Source: Cymbomonas tetramitiformis
Lineage: Eukaryota > Chlorophyta > Pyramimonadophyceae > Pyramimonadales > Pyramimonadaceae
DNA: 64,000 nt
Direction: 5' to 3'
Assembly (NCBI GenBank): GCA_001247695.2
Contig: LGRX02024682.1
Location: forward strand, 1 to 64,000
The notes beneath the pieces are model-generated. The model was not told the origin of the DNA. It saw only the letters and a program-made list of their open reading frames with translations, and ran no database searches. This document shows positions 10,036-18,956 of the stretch, one piece after another. Position numbers and translations under genes: made by a program. Position 1 is the stretch's first letter. Each line of letters begins with the position of its first letter.

Positions 10036-10227
10036 ATGGTCAGAGCAAATCAAGCACAACGAAGACGGAATAATAGAATTTATTGCGGGTACAAAGATCC
10101 TCCACCGTCAGGTCGCCCTTTTGGGAATAAAGTACAATGTAAGGCTATTGGTCAATTACGGCGTTTTGGCAGAATTTTAAGAGCACCTCATCCTGCGGAT
10201 AGACAACAAAATAGACGAAATAGATAA
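10036..10227 (+). CDS. Small Arg-rich protein with CGYKDP and GQLRRFGR motifs
   Basis: Sixty-three residues. Homologues at 34736 and 38422 are nearly identical in the core (IYCGYKDP, PSGRPFGNK, QCKAIGQLRRFGRI) and in the C-terminal HPADRQQNRR. Two Cys and many Arg suggest a nucleic-acid-binding or core protein. It always follows the integrase region on the replication side of the element. Strong conservation across lineages that have diverged elsewhere points to an essential role. Specific function unknown. Confidence 0.7.
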   Translation: MVRANQAQRRRNNRIYCGYKDPPPSGRPFGNKVQCKAIGQLRRFGRILRAPHPADRQQNRRNR

Positions 10228-10568
10228 TTTTTTTTAAAAAAACTATAGGAATTTAAATTTAAAATTAATTATGTTATCATTTGGTTTTTAATTATGATAA
10301 ATTATTTTTTTCTAATTTATCATATTTATATTTATTCCACCGGAAACTCTCACCGAACCGGATAAATTCACCGGAGCTCACGGAAGCTCACTGGACCGGA
10401 TAATTTTTCACCGGAAGCTCACCGGAAAATTGACACGTCATCCTAGGGTTTGGAGGATAGTAGAATGTTGTAGGGTTTGCGGATAGGATTTTACCCCAAC
10501 CCGAGGGCGCAGCCCTAGGGTTTTTGTGGTGGGGGAAAATTCTGTCCGTAAACGCTACATCATACTAC
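10228..10568 (+). repeat. Outer end region of block 1 (CCGGA-rich, fourth end type)
   Basis: No gene. It contains several ACCGGA/CACCGG units at about 10338-10430, then a GC-rich near-palindrome around CCCCAACCC ... GGTGGGGG at 10493-10535, and ends in CATACTACT. The last 80 bp match 41866-41944 closely. Directly to its right begins an interior piece of another PolB gene, so this is an element end. Confidence 0.6.
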
Positions 10569-10697
10569 TGATGCTTTTAAATTTCCGTCCCTATGGTCTT
10601 TGACCTTTTTAAGATTAGTTTTCTTTGCTTTGGTTAATGGAGCTTTGCCTTTATCATGGTCTTTATCGTCTTTATCATTAGACTTTTTTGGTGGCAT
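10569..10697 (-). pseudogene. PolB N-terminal stump
   Basis: Forty-odd codons beginning MPPKKSNDKDDK match the start of the PolB copy at 29653 (MPPKNNKDEKDKGKAP) through KKTNLKKVK and stop at the block junction near 10568, after which only end sequence follows. It shows that block 2 once ran leftwards through PolB and was cut there. Confidence 0.75.
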
Positions 10698-10729
10698 TAT
10701 TATTATACAATAAATTTCTTATTACTGAT

Positions 10730-10751
10730 TCGTAACGTATTCTTTAAGTGG
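10730..10751 (-). promoter_or_regulatory. Upstream element of the PolB stump
   Basis: Reads CCACTTAAAGAATACGTTAC on the minus strand, the same motif as upstream of the 29638 PolB. It overlaps the last codons of the preceding gene. Confidence 0.45.
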
Positions 10752-11076
10752 AATTTGTTACATTTAACCTTTCTAAAAATTTGTTTTGAATTTCCATATA
10801 CTTATCAAAGTTTTCAGGATTTTCTTTGATTTTATTAGAGCATATTTCAACAATTTTTACTTTATCAATTCCATGCTTTTCCATCGTTGCAACACCGACA
10901 TTTTTATTTTTCAAAATTCGGTCTAAGGTTAGATTCTTTTGTAACAATGGTTTGTTGGCTTCATAAAATTTACTTTTATCTCTTCGATTCATGTCTAAGG
11001 GTTTTTTATAATAAACCTTACCATTCTTCGAAGTAACTTTCGTATACTTAGGAGACTGTGTATTGATTTCACTCAT
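10744..11076 (-). CDS. Small basic protein upstream of PolB (110 aa)
   Basis: Close homologue of 29275-29607 over its whole length (KYTKVTSKNGKVYYKKP, MNRRDKSKFYE, a Lys-rich helix and a C-terminal NKFLERLNVTN). It is a more distant relative of the 91-residue protein at 3710. It immediately precedes the truncated PolB on the same strand, keeping the order found in the other blocks. Family not recognised; a DNA-binding replication accessory is a reasonable guess. Confidence 0.7.
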   Translation of the reverse strand: MSEINTQSPKYTKVTSKNGKVYYKKPLDMNRRDKSKFYEANKPLLQKNLTLDRILKNKNVGVATMEKHGIDKVKIVEICSNKIKENPENFDKYMEIQNKFLERLNVTNST

Positions 11077-11101
11077 TGTTATAATATAGAACTTATAAAC
11101 T

Positions 11102-11293
11102 TTAAATGGATTCTAACACATTTTTATCATCGATACTCATTTCTTTAGAATTCATTATATCTCTTTCGCACTTTATACAAAAACAATCTAATTGTTTACA
11201 TCGAGACCTTCTCATGTTATACCCTATAGCATGAATCAAAGCAACGATAATCGTCCCAAATTGAAAGACATCACAAGTATTTATTTCGAACAT
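11102..11293 (-). CDS. Small single-pass membrane protein with CxxC (63 aa)
   Basis: Homologue of 3477-3650. A hydrophobic segment (FGTIIVALIHAIGY) is followed by RRSRCKQLDCFCIKC and a charged tail. In this block it sits between the PolB-side basic gene and the SLFPE gene. Function unknown; the conserved Cys pairs may bind metal or form disulphides. Confidence 0.6.
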   Translation of the reverse strand: MFEINTCDVFQFGTIIVALIHAIGYNMRRSRCKQLDCFCIKCERDIMNSKEMSIDDKNVLESI

Positions 11294-11386
11294 TGTGTAT
11301 ATATCTTTAACATATATATTTTTTCAATATAAATCAATAGAAATGATAAGTAATGATTAGAAAATTATTTTCTTGTGTATTCTAAT

Positions 11387-11872
11387 ATGGGTTTTAAGAA
11401 AGGTGAAAAAATTACTGATGAGGCTACCTTAGAACGATTAAAAGTGGCACGATTAAAAGCTTTGGAAACGAGAAAAAGAAATTCTGAAGCCAAAAAAGAT
11501 ATCAAACTTGCAAAAGAATTAGAAAACAAGAAAGAATTAGAGGCTGCTCAAAATAAGATAAAATCATCGATACAAGAACCTGAAATTACTGAAAAATTCG
11601 AACAAAAATCAGAACCCGAAATCATCAACAAGAAATATGTTAAAAAATCAAAAAAGAAACCTGTGATTGTTGTGGAATCTGATAGTGAAACTTCGGGTAG
11701 TTCAAGTGACGATGAACATCAACCTCAAGTGATTATCAAAAAATCAAAAAAGAAAGACAAAGTTTCAAAAACGGAAGAAAAGCCAAACGCAGCACCTCCG
11801 ACTTATCATGACGTTTTGAATTCGGACCCTCATTTTCATAAGACATTCAAATCATTGTTTCCGGAATTCTAA
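11387..11872 (+). CDS. Lys/Glu-rich protein ending in SLFPEF
   Basis: Homologue of 2978-3433: MGFKKGEKITDEATLERL start, Lys/Glu-rich body, a Ser/Asp patch (SETSGSSSDDE) and an FKSLFPEF end. Start set at MGFKKG rather than the open frame four codons upstream because of this match. Unlike the block 1 copy it reads toward the ATPase instead of lying on its strand, so the gene has been inverted between the lineages. Its 3' end overlaps the convergent gene at 11847. Confidence 0.7.
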   Translation: MGFKKGEKITDEATLERLKVARLKALETRKRNSEAKKDIKLAKELENKKELEAAQNKIKSSIQEPEITEKFEQKSEPEIINKKYVKKSKKKPVIVVESDSETSGSSSDDEHQPQVIIKKSKKKDKVSKTEEKPNAAPPTYHDVLNSDPHFHKTFKSLFPEF

Positions 11873-12298
11873 ATATTAATGTTAATAATTTAATGGAGGT
11901 AATATATTTATACATGTTGTCTCTATTTGTTTTATTAAAAAAGAAATATGCATAACCGGATACCATTACATCAAAAGATAAGGCTATAACATCAGCAAAT
12001 GGAGTATTATCGTCATCTATTGGTTGAACGACAAAACAATGTACTTTATCTCCTTTTTTGGTTGTAAGTGTAAGGTTGTTACTTTCTAAAACTTCAATTT
12101 TATTATTTTTGCAAAGATTTTTGAATTTTTTCATTTCCTTTTTAAAACCATCGTTTTCATCCATTGAACAAATGTCGGGTATGTTATAGTTGTAAAAAAC
12201 CCAATCGATTTTTTCATTGTTTCAGGATTTTTTCGTATACTTCCTTTACGAATACTTGCAATATACGTAGAAAGATGGTTTAAATCAACTTTTTGCAT
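11847..12298 (-). pseudogene. Hypothetical protein with one frameshift (about 150 aa)
   Basis: The open frame from 12164 (MDENDGFKKE) has no clear promoter, but a frame starting MQKVDLNHLSTYIAS at 12298 runs into it if one base is missing from the T-run at about 12205-12215. Read together they give a protein with a basic N-terminus (RKGSIRKNPETMKK), then a beta-rich domain with KVHCFVVQP and ALSFDVMVSGYAYFFF. Not recognised. It lies just upstream of the ATPase on the same strand. The single homopolymer break could be decay or sequence error. Confidence 0.5.
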
Positions 12299-12358
12299 GA
12301 TTAATTGTTCTTTGTTCTTTACTTTACGTAATGATGGTCTTTAGGTGTAAAAAAAACT

Positions 12359-13279
12359 TCATAAGTTATGATTTATTTTTTCGGGAATAATAAATTCATC
12401 AAATCGTTTTCGAAACATCGATGGATGATTGTCTTTCTTATGTAAATCGATTAATAGAAATGAATGTGGTTCATTGATAGCATGTGCATATACTTCATAG
12501 AAAGTCTTTTCGTCAATTTCACCGGCACAAGATTCATATATTTCTTGTAATTCTTTCTTGTCTTTCATTTTGAATACTCCTAAACTTGTTGCATTGTTCT
12601 TAACGGCTCTTGGGCACGAACCAAATTGAGATTTAAAATTCTGAATGCAAATAAAGCATGATACGCCTAACGCCCCACCGGTTTCAAAATCAGCTATATG
12701 TCGATGTCTTGTGATAAAATTTAGAAATTTAGGAGTTCGAAACAAATTCGTCGATTGACAATCATCGACAAAAACAGCCAATATTGGACGTTCACCATTA
12801 TATTTATGTACGGGCTTTTCGAAACCGTCAGATGTTAAAAATTCTAACAATAATTCTGGGTCGATATCATCGATAAAGATATTTCTATTATTTAATTTAT
12901 CCATCAATAAATTCCATTTTTTCAAGTCTTCATGATATTTTAGATATATATCTCTTTCTTCTTCCGCTTTTTGAATAATATCATTGATAACATTAACACC
13001 ATCGTCGGGTTCGTACACATCTTCGGAGTCAATATCTAATGATTTCATTAATTTTTTGTTTGAATTAAATGTAGGACTTATAACAAATATTCGATGTAAT
13101 GACCCTTCTTTTTTTAACATTTTCAAATAATTAGTCACCGCCACTGATTTGCCACTGCCTCTTTTGCCTATAAAAATTGAATTTTGATGAGCTTTTAACA
13201 TGTTCGGTCCGGTTTTGATATTGAAAGCACTTCCATTTGGCACATCGATATTCATATCTTTTACCTTTACAATCTTCAT
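12359..13279 (-). CDS. A32-like FtsK/HerA packaging ATPase (306 aa), block 2
   Basis: Walker A FIGKRGSGKS at residues 37-46; Walker B ILAVFVDDC at about 165-173; a downstream CFICIQNFKSQ corresponds to the ATQNY strand of the other copy. The whole length aligns with 2048-2959, including LIDLHKK and the FDEFIIP tail, but many positions differ, so it is a separate lineage rather than a recent duplicate. Predicted to drive DNA packaging. It is divergent from the methyltransferase at 13330 across a 50-bp AT-rich gap that must hold both promoters. Confidence 0.88.
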   Translation of the reverse strand: MKIVKVKDMNIDVPNGSAFNIKTGPNMLKAHQNSIFIGKRGSGKSVAVTNYLKMLKKEGSLHRIFVISPTFNSNKKLMKSLDIDSEDVYEPDDGVNVINDIIQKAEEERDIYLKYHEDLKKWNLLMDKLNNRNIFIDDIDPELLLEFLTSDGFEKPVHKYNGERPILAVFVDDCQSTNLFRTPKFLNFITRHRHIADFETGGALGVSCFICIQNFKSQFGSCPRAVKNNATSLGVFKMKDKKELQEIYESCAGEIDEKTFYEVYAHAINEPHSFLLIDLHKKDNHPSMFRKRFDEFIIPEKINHNL

Positions 13280-13329
13280 TAAAGATATATGTATAGTTTG
13301 TTTATTTTTTTTTTAAAGAAACTAAAGTA

Positions 13330-14219
13330 ATGATAAGTTTACACAACGATGATTGTTTTAACATTTTCCCTAACATTCCAAGAAATTCAATAGACCTTTT
13401 CATTTGTGATTTACCATACAATCAAACAAATTGTTCTTGGGACAAGATTCCTTTCGATTTAGATAAATTATGGATTGAATTAATGAGAATAGGTAAAAGA
13501 AATTCAGCCTATATCTTTTCTACTACCACTAAATTTGGACATAGCATTATTGAAAGTAATAAGAAGATGTTTCGATATGATATCGTATACAGTAGTCTCT
13601 CGGATATAAGAATGTCGGAAAATCAAGGTCGGCCCATATATTCTTAATACGATTTCCATATCTAAGCACATCATCCCCATATACAAGTACATAACACATT
13701 TCAAAAAGTTCCGCCCCGAGTTTCTTATAATAGGATATTCTTATATTTGAGAGACTACTGTATGAGAAAACGATGTCATTAGGCTTTTATCATGCAAATC
13801 AAATGCCTTTGAGAAGTCATGAAATGATATATGTCTTTTACAAACATTTACCAACATATAATCCAATAATGATTGAAGGTCACAAACCCTATGTAAGACA
13901 AGGTCAAGGTCCTCGGACTGAATTATACACTCATTACACCGATAGAACACCAACCATTTGTAAAGATGGAAAAAGGTATCCAAGAAGTGTTATCAAATTT
14001 TCGAATGGAAATTACAAAAGCAAACACCCTTGTAGTAAACCATACGATTTATTTGAATGGATTATTAAATCTTACTCAAATCCTTATGATAATGTATTGG
14101 ATTGTTGTATGGGTATTGGAAATTCCGGGTTAGCATGTAAGAATCTTAAAAGAAACTATGTAGGTATCGAAATTGATAAGAAATACTTTGAAATAGCAAA
14201 AGAAAATATTGATAGTTAG
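13330..14219 (+). pseudogene. Beta-class DNA methyltransferase, split by a MITE
   Basis: Predicted amino-methyltransferase (N4-cytosine or N6-adenine) acting on the element's own DNA. The N-terminal half has the catalytic motif as CDLPYNQT. The C-terminal half ends with the AdoMet-binding motif LDCCMGIGNSG and YVGIEIDKKYFEIA, the permuted motif order of the beta class. The two halves are parted by a 171-bp insertion after codon VY (13590-13760), which brings a stop codon. The homologue at 28344-29210 reads straight across the site, so the gap can be placed exactly. Without the insertion the frame would be continuous. Confidence 0.85.
13590..13760. mobile_element. MITE with CAGTAGTCTCTC ends (171 bp, TA duplication)
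   Basis: Terminal inverted repeats of about 24 bp: CAGTAGTCTCTCGGATATAA at the left, and the complement of TTATATTTGAGAGACTACTG at the right with two mismatches. TA on both sides (13588-13589 and 13761-13762). No coding capacity. TA duplication and CAGT ends fit a Tc1/mariner-type MITE. The uninterrupted homologue at 28344 gives the empty site. Confidence 0.85.
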
Positions 14220-14366
14220 ACCAATACTTATACTTTATTTCGCATAGGTAAGACTATGCTTATAGTCATACGTATATAGGTTAAAGGAACCATAAAGTAA
14301 ACAGTTCTTCACTTTTTCAGTTTAACAATATGAGCACACGAAACAAGCTAAAGGAAAAAGCGAAAC
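14220..14366. other. Intergenic, start of a GC-richer interval
   Basis: Base composition shifts just after the methyltransferase stop, marking the left edge of a stretch unlike the viral blocks. An ATG at 14330 opens only a 30-codon frame, which may be the broken start of the next gene. Confidence 0.4.
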
Positions 14367-14735
14367 TTGGTGAAACTATCTATATTGACCGATGCAAACC
14401 GGAATCGGTCGGAAACGGATGAGGACGATAGTAACTTACTTATTCCTACCCCACCACCTCGGAATCCCTACTGCCGACACCTATCTGCGGAATCGCCCAA
14501 GCTTCCCGATGGTGGCGACGCAATGACGTGTTGGGAGTGTGAGATGAAAGTATGCTACTTTTGTTGTTATTTCAACAAAGGTAATGCAAAAGGTAGTGTG
14601 CACGTGTTTGACATAAAAGGATTCAAAGACAAGGATATGATATTGTGCGATGATTGCACGGAATACCTAGGCTATCACGTGGGACGTGGTGTGAAGGTAA
14701 TTCCGCCATTCAACAAAGAGGAAACAAACAAATAG
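14367..14735 (+). CDS. Cys-rich hypothetical protein (start uncertain)
   Basis: The frame lacks an ATG before 14522; the first in-frame codons are TTG and GTG, so the true start may lie in another frame (ATG at 14330) reached by a frameshift or splice. The conserved-looking part has MTCWECEMKVCYFCC and ILCDDC, pairs that could bind zinc, plus a Pro-rich N-terminal stretch. Not recognised. Richer in GC than its viral neighbours, like the genes at 14825 and 16086. Confidence 0.4.
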   Translation: MVKLSILTDANRNRSETDEDDSNLLIPTPPPRNPYCRHLSAESPKLPDGGDAMTCWECEMKVCYFCCYFNKGNAKGSVHVFDIKGFKDKDMILCDDCTEYLGYHVGRGVKVIPPFNKEETNK

Positions 14736-14824
14736 AGATGCGAATAGAATAGAAACAAACATACATAACTATTATTATAATAGCTATTGTAATACAAAAT
14801 AAGTGTTCTTGTTTGTTGCACTAT

Positions 14825-15520
14825 CTAATTGCCTAGCATAGGGCGTTTATTTGCCTCAACGACAACACCTGCGATGTTTCCTGCTGCTTCTGCAACTCGT
14901 TTCAGTAGTCCGGGTTTTTCTTCTTCCACAACCTGTTCAACTTTAGCACCTTCTTCCTCTTCATCGCCATCGGTGTCCTCGTCAGTGTCAGGCATAGCAG
15001 CACGAACAGCAGCACGACGTTTTGCAGGGATTGTGAGAAGAAAGGCCTCTCGTTTTTCCTTCTTTTTCCGTTTCTTTTCCGACAATTGAAAACCTGCCTC
15101 GAAAACGGCCGAACTCTTGACAGTGTGTGTGCGTAGTTGCACTAAATCCGACGGATTTGATAACTTGAGAATATTCAACATAAGGGATTCACCCAATGAA
15201 TACTCTGGTTGCTTGCCAGTAAGTTTGTTATCCTCATCGGTTATAGCACGTGGGTACTCTAAATCGGGAGTGGTAACCTCCACCCACTGCGATTTTATTT
15301 GTTTCTTAACCGCCAGTCTTAACTTCCCCGTACGAAACGCGGGATCAAGAAGCAAAGAACGAATTTGCTTGTCCTTGTTAGGCTCTTCAAAGGCATAATG
15401 GCGTCCTACGACAACGTTTTCCCACTTCTCAATACGTTGGGCCTTTGCATTTTTATCTTCGTTTTCGCCCTTCTTTACGCTTTCCTCAATAAAGTCATCA
15501 TCCATTCCTAACGTACACAT
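14825..15520 (-). CDS. Hypothetical charged protein (231 aa)
   Basis: No recognised domain. N-terminal two thirds are mixed charged and hydrophobic (RSLLLDPAFRTGKLRLAVKKQ). A basic helix (EKKRKKKEKREAF) may act as a nuclear signal. Then comes an acidic run (DTDEDTDGDEEEE) and an amphipathic C-terminal helix. It is divergent from 16086-16931 across 565 bp of repeat-bearing DNA, so the two may share a control region. GC content differs clearly from the flanking capsid and ATPase genes. Confidence 0.55.
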   Translation of the reverse strand: MCTLGMDDDFIEESVKKGENEDKNAKAQRIEKWENVVVGRHYAFEEPNKDKQIRSLLLDPAFRTGKLRLAVKKQIKSQWVEVTTPDLEYPRAITDEDNKLTGKQPEYSLGESLMLNILKLSNPSDLVQLRTHTVKSSAVFEAGFQLSEKKRKKKEKREAFLLTIPAKRRAAVRAAMPDTDEDTDGDEEEEGAKVEQVVEEEKPGLLKRVAEAAGNIAGVVVEANKRPMLGN

Positions 15521-16085
15521 ATTGACTGCTTAGCTATTATGTGATTGAAAGAAACATAAAAAGATGGTAGCTAAAGAGAAAGGTGTGCATAATAAGTCTG
15601 CATCTGCATACTGCATTCTGCCTTTAAGATTTGCGATATCGAACGAAATCGAGCGATATATGGGCTGACAGTCGAAAAAGGACAATCATATTTCAGAAGA
15701 GGACGGTCATTGTCACATGTCATGAGTTGACAGTCGAAAAAGGACAATCATACCCCAGAAGACGACGGTCATTGTCACATGTCATGAGTTGACAGTCGAA
15801 AAAGGACAATCATACCCCAGAAGACGACGGTCATGGTCACATGTTAGAATTTGACAGTCGAAAAAGGACGGTCATTCTGATATATCAACCGTAAGATAAC
15901 ATAAATGACATCATAATCTTACGGCATCACAGAACTTATCGAGGGTTTGGTCGATAAGTCGCACGCACAGAACTTATCGATACCTTCGCACGCACGTCAC
16001 AGTACTTCATAGCAACCAAGAACGTAGAAGGGGTACGCTTGCATGTTAAATTAAGTTACCGACTGGCTTGTTAATTGTCACCAAC
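15521..16085. promoter_or_regulatory. Divergent intergenic region
   Basis: No gene. Holds the 62-bp tandem repeat, two ACAGAACTTATCGA copies at about 15929 and 15964, and a CGATAT-rich patch near 15628-15660. Probably contains promoters for both flanking genes. Confidence 0.5.
15667..15886. repeat. 62-bp tandem repeat, about 3.5 units
   Basis: Units start at 15667, 15729, 15791 and 15853, each beginning GACAGTCGAAAAAGGAC and holding GACGGTCATTGTCACATGT. The spacing is exactly 62 bp. The fourth unit is cut after about 34 bp. Confidence 0.92.
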
Positions 16086-16931
16086 ATGCCACCGAAAAAA
16101 GATAAAGCACCCGAAAAGGATAATCCTGAAAAGGATAAACCGGATACTCCGCAATGTAAGGCGTTAAAAGCAGACGGAACGAAGTGCAAGTTCCCTGCAA
16201 AGTTCTATGGACTTTGTGGCTTCCACCAAGATAAGTCCGTTCGTTGGCAAGATCCGAAGTTGTTTGCTTCGAGACCGGATAAGATGTTTGGTGAAACCTC
16301 AAGAGCGGCTACTAATCGCCAGAGAGTTCCTGCGAGAGAGCCTGAAGGGGACCCCAATGATTCGTCGTCGTCTGAAGAGGACGAAGGGAACGAAGGGGAT
16401 GAAGGCGATGAAGAACAAGAAGAAGAAGAACAAGACGTGTTTGCTGGCATCGCAAAACCTCCTCTAAGTCATACCGATGATTTTCTTATGTATCTTGATA
16501 CCGTTGTTAATAAACTGAAAGAATATGCTATGGGAGAGTGGGATGTTTGGTGCGTGATAAAGGGGTACACTAATCACGCGTGGGATGAATATGGTGGCGA
16601 CTGGGTTACAAGAACCCACCAGCGATTGACCCACCTTGAACAAAGCGAGAGTATACCACGAAACATTGCTGAGAGAATTGCGGCCATCGAGACTCGTTTA
16701 GACATACAAGCTCAAGAACTTCAAGAGTTATATACTCTTAGGGGTAGACACAACGAACTTGAGCGGAATTACCAAAACTTGCAACGTGCTAACGACGAGA
16801 GGCAAGAACGAATCAACTTTCTGGAATTGCAGTTAATGGCTGGGACCACCCCTGACGAACCTGCCAATACAACTGATAGCGATGTGGCTAAGGTTATGTC
16901 CGATCTTGGGTTGGACTATACCTCTGACTAA
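16086..16931 (+). CDS. Hypothetical protein with C/H zinc-like motif and coiled coil
   Basis: Start at MPPKKDKAPEK (16086). A short metal-binding-like motif (CKALKADGTKCKF ... LCGFH) sits at about residues 24-48. This pattern is known from small domains in viruses and bacteria. Then follow a low-complexity acidic run (SSSEEDEGNEGDEGDE), a Trp-rich middle (YAMGEWDVWCVIKGYTNHAW) and a coiled coil from about 195 to 260. Function unknown. The GC-rich codon use differs from the capsid module starting 150 bp downstream, so it is either cargo or host DNA. Confidence 0.55.
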   Translation: MPPKKDKAPEKDNPEKDKPDTPQCKALKADGTKCKFPAKFYGLCGFHQDKSVRWQDPKLFASRPDKMFGETSRAATNRQRVPAREPEGDPNDSSSSEEDEGNEGDEGDEEQEEEEQDVFAGIAKPPLSHTDDFLMYLDTVVNKLKEYAMGEWDVWCVIKGYTNHAWDEYGGDWVTRTHQRLTHLEQSESIPRNIAERIAAIETRLDIQAQELQELYTLRGRHNELERNYQNLQRANDERQERINFLELQLMAGTTPDEPANTTDSDVAKVMSDLGLDYTSD

Positions 16932-16954
16932 TATGTGTGCTTTGTTTTTCCAAT

Positions 16955-17032
16955 TAGACTTGCATACATATCATACATAATAGCATACATATCATACATA
17001 CATATCATACATACATATCATACATACATAGT
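16955..17032. repeat. CATACATAT microsatellite
   Basis: Repeated CATACATATCATA units. It lies close to the right edge of the GC-richer interval. Confidence 0.85.
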
Positions 17033-17085
17033 AGTGAGATGCACTGAAACAATAGCATAGTAAATATATTGTGGGTTTTGAAACT

Positions 17086-17376
17086 TTACCACAGCAATTT
17101 ATCAGCATAATAACTGTTTGTTCCTGTCTTATTTCTGTATTTATTGTGTCCTAACTTATATAACTTTCTCCTTTGGTTAGCATACTTGATACCTTTTGAC
17201 TTAATATAAGATGGATAATCCATCATACCGCACGCACCGACACTTGCTATTTTCTTATTACTTTTCTTATCAAACACATCAACCTTCTTATCTTTATTTG
17301 TTGATATCTTAACATATACATTTAGTTTATTTGCTTTATCTTTGGTGTATTGTGATATTGAATACTTACAAGTCAT
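17086..17376 (-). CDS. DUF5754-like small viral protein (96 aa)
   Basis: Start at MTCKYSISQYTKDK. The C-terminal half, SVGACGMMDYPSYIKSKG then NQRRKLYKLGHNKYR and SYYADKLLW, resembles a small family seen in giant viruses and relatives, which I recall as DUF5754. Its shape is a G-x-x-G strand, a Tyr/Asp turn, RR...RH and a terminal LLW. A nearly identical copy is at 60665-60955. Both are divergent from a lipase gene. Here GHNKY replaces the RHNKY of the other copy. Function unknown. Confidence 0.6.
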   Translation of the reverse strand: MTCKYSISQYTKDKANKLNVYVKISTNKDKKVDVFDKKSNKKIASVGACGMMDYPSYIKSKGIKYANQRRKLYKLGHNKYRNKTGTNSYYADKLLW

Positions 17377-17400
17377 TATAGTATATGCTATAATATATAT

Positions 17401-18733
17401 ATGGAAATACATAATAAACCATTATGCTCACCGTTGTTCATTCAAAATGATTTTTGTAAAGACAAAGTTTACAATGCATCAAATAACATATTCAATTTTC
17501 AAAATACCGATAATACTTTTATAGTTCCGAAGGTGAAAAAAAGATATAAGTTAAATGACATCGATAATAAACAATATAGAGTTCAATTGAATAATTTATT
17601 CAAACAATTAGGTGACTTACAACCGTCACAAATTCAACAATCATTTTCCAATAGTCTTAGGGAAAAAGCATATCATGTCGGAATATCTTCTTATCTTGGT
17701 TCAAGAAATTATCAATCTGATTTGTTATTTCCGGGCGGTTATGAACATAACACCTATGTGACCGCTCAAAGACAATTAAATAAATATATTCCTAACAATC
17801 AATTCAATGTCGACCCGGAGCTTTCCACCTACGACGCCGTAGTGCTCAATAATGGAAATAATAAAATTCATATTGCATACCATGGTGCCTCATCGAATCC
17901 ATCGTATTTAGATGAAGATAAAGTGGACATATTTTCGGTAATTAAAGGAAAACATGAAACAAGAGATTCATTTCGTAGAGCCGAAAAAAGTATATTTAGA
18001 CACAATTAAAAAGTATCCGAATCATGATATTGAATTATTGGGAACAAGTCTTGGCGGTGCGAAATCTATCCATGTCGGTGAAAAATTCAATGTCAAATCG
18101 ACGACGTTCAATCCTTTTCTATCGCATATACATACTCCTAAAGTTAATGGAAATGCACCACAAAATATTCATCGAGTTGTAACTGATTGGGCCACTGCGG
18201 GAGCTTTGAAAATACCATCAAATTCAAATAGAAAATTGTTTCATTACTTCGAAAATAAGAATCCTTATGACCTATTTAGACAACCATATCAATATGTAAC
18301 TTCGCCTCATAATTTAAAACAATTCTTTCAATTACCAAAGAATAACAAAGTAAATAAAGTTAATTTATTGAAATCGACATTAAATACTATAGGAACAGGA
18401 CTTGATGTATTGATGTTTGCAAATGCTTTGAACGATGCAAAAAATATGTCATTAAATAATGTTGAAATAGATGAATTCAACAATCAAATTTCCGAAGATT
18501 TAAATCCATTAGGACTTTTAGGAGTGAATTTCGATATTGATAAAATTTACTTGCATGACGACGCACCTTTAGAAGCAAGATTATTGGCTGATTATATATC
18601 TAACAAAGGTCCTCAAAGAATGACATCATTTGATAGAAGTATAGATAAATCACAATCAAATAAGTATACATCCATCAATGAAAATATGATTAAAGATAAA
18701 AATAATAATGTTTTGGTAAATTATGCAACGTGA
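17401..18733 (+). pseudogene. Lipase-like protein, one frameshift
   Basis: The frame from 17401 covers the first 197 residues through IAYHGASSNPSYL and HETRDSF. It then breaks in the run GCCGAAAAAAGTATAT near 17986, where the two intact copies have one A fewer. The second frame continues with ELLGTSLGGAKSIH to the stop at 18733. GTSLGG is the nucleophile elbow of alpha/beta-hydrolase lipases and HIAYHG may form the oxyanion side. The end overlaps the next gene by 11 bp exactly as in the other copies. Confidence 0.8.
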
Positions 18734-18956
18734 ACAATTGATTAAGAACGCTCAGATTTTGTATCCTGATTTATGCACATTTTATATCGAATTAATCGTC
18801 GATGATTATATCAAAAGACCACAATTTTATGACGACATGTATAATGGTAATATCGATGTTCCTTTACCATTACAAAGAGATTCAAAGGATGATATTGAAA
18901 TGAATAAAAATTATATTGATATTATAAATAGAGATAGTTATGAGTGTAATATCTGA
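18723..18956 (+). CDS. Small conserved protein between lipase and penton (77 aa)
   Basis: Homologues at 56370-56606 and 59101-59334 share REQLIKNAQILYPDL, FY(D/E)xMYNGN, LPL and a C-terminal KNYIDIINRDS. Hydrophilic and helical. It overlaps the lipase end by 11 bp and the penton start by 17 bp in all three copies. Possibly a small virion cofactor or chaperone of the lipase; unknown. Confidence 0.7.
   Translation: MQREQLIKNAQILYPDLCTFYIELIVDDYIKRPQFYDDMYNGNIDVPLPLQRDSKDDIEMNKNYIDIINRDSYECNI

Noticed and set aside
17980..18000. Programmed frameshift in the lipase
   Set aside because: The two other copies have one A fewer and a single open frame, so the A-run here is an insertion or an error.
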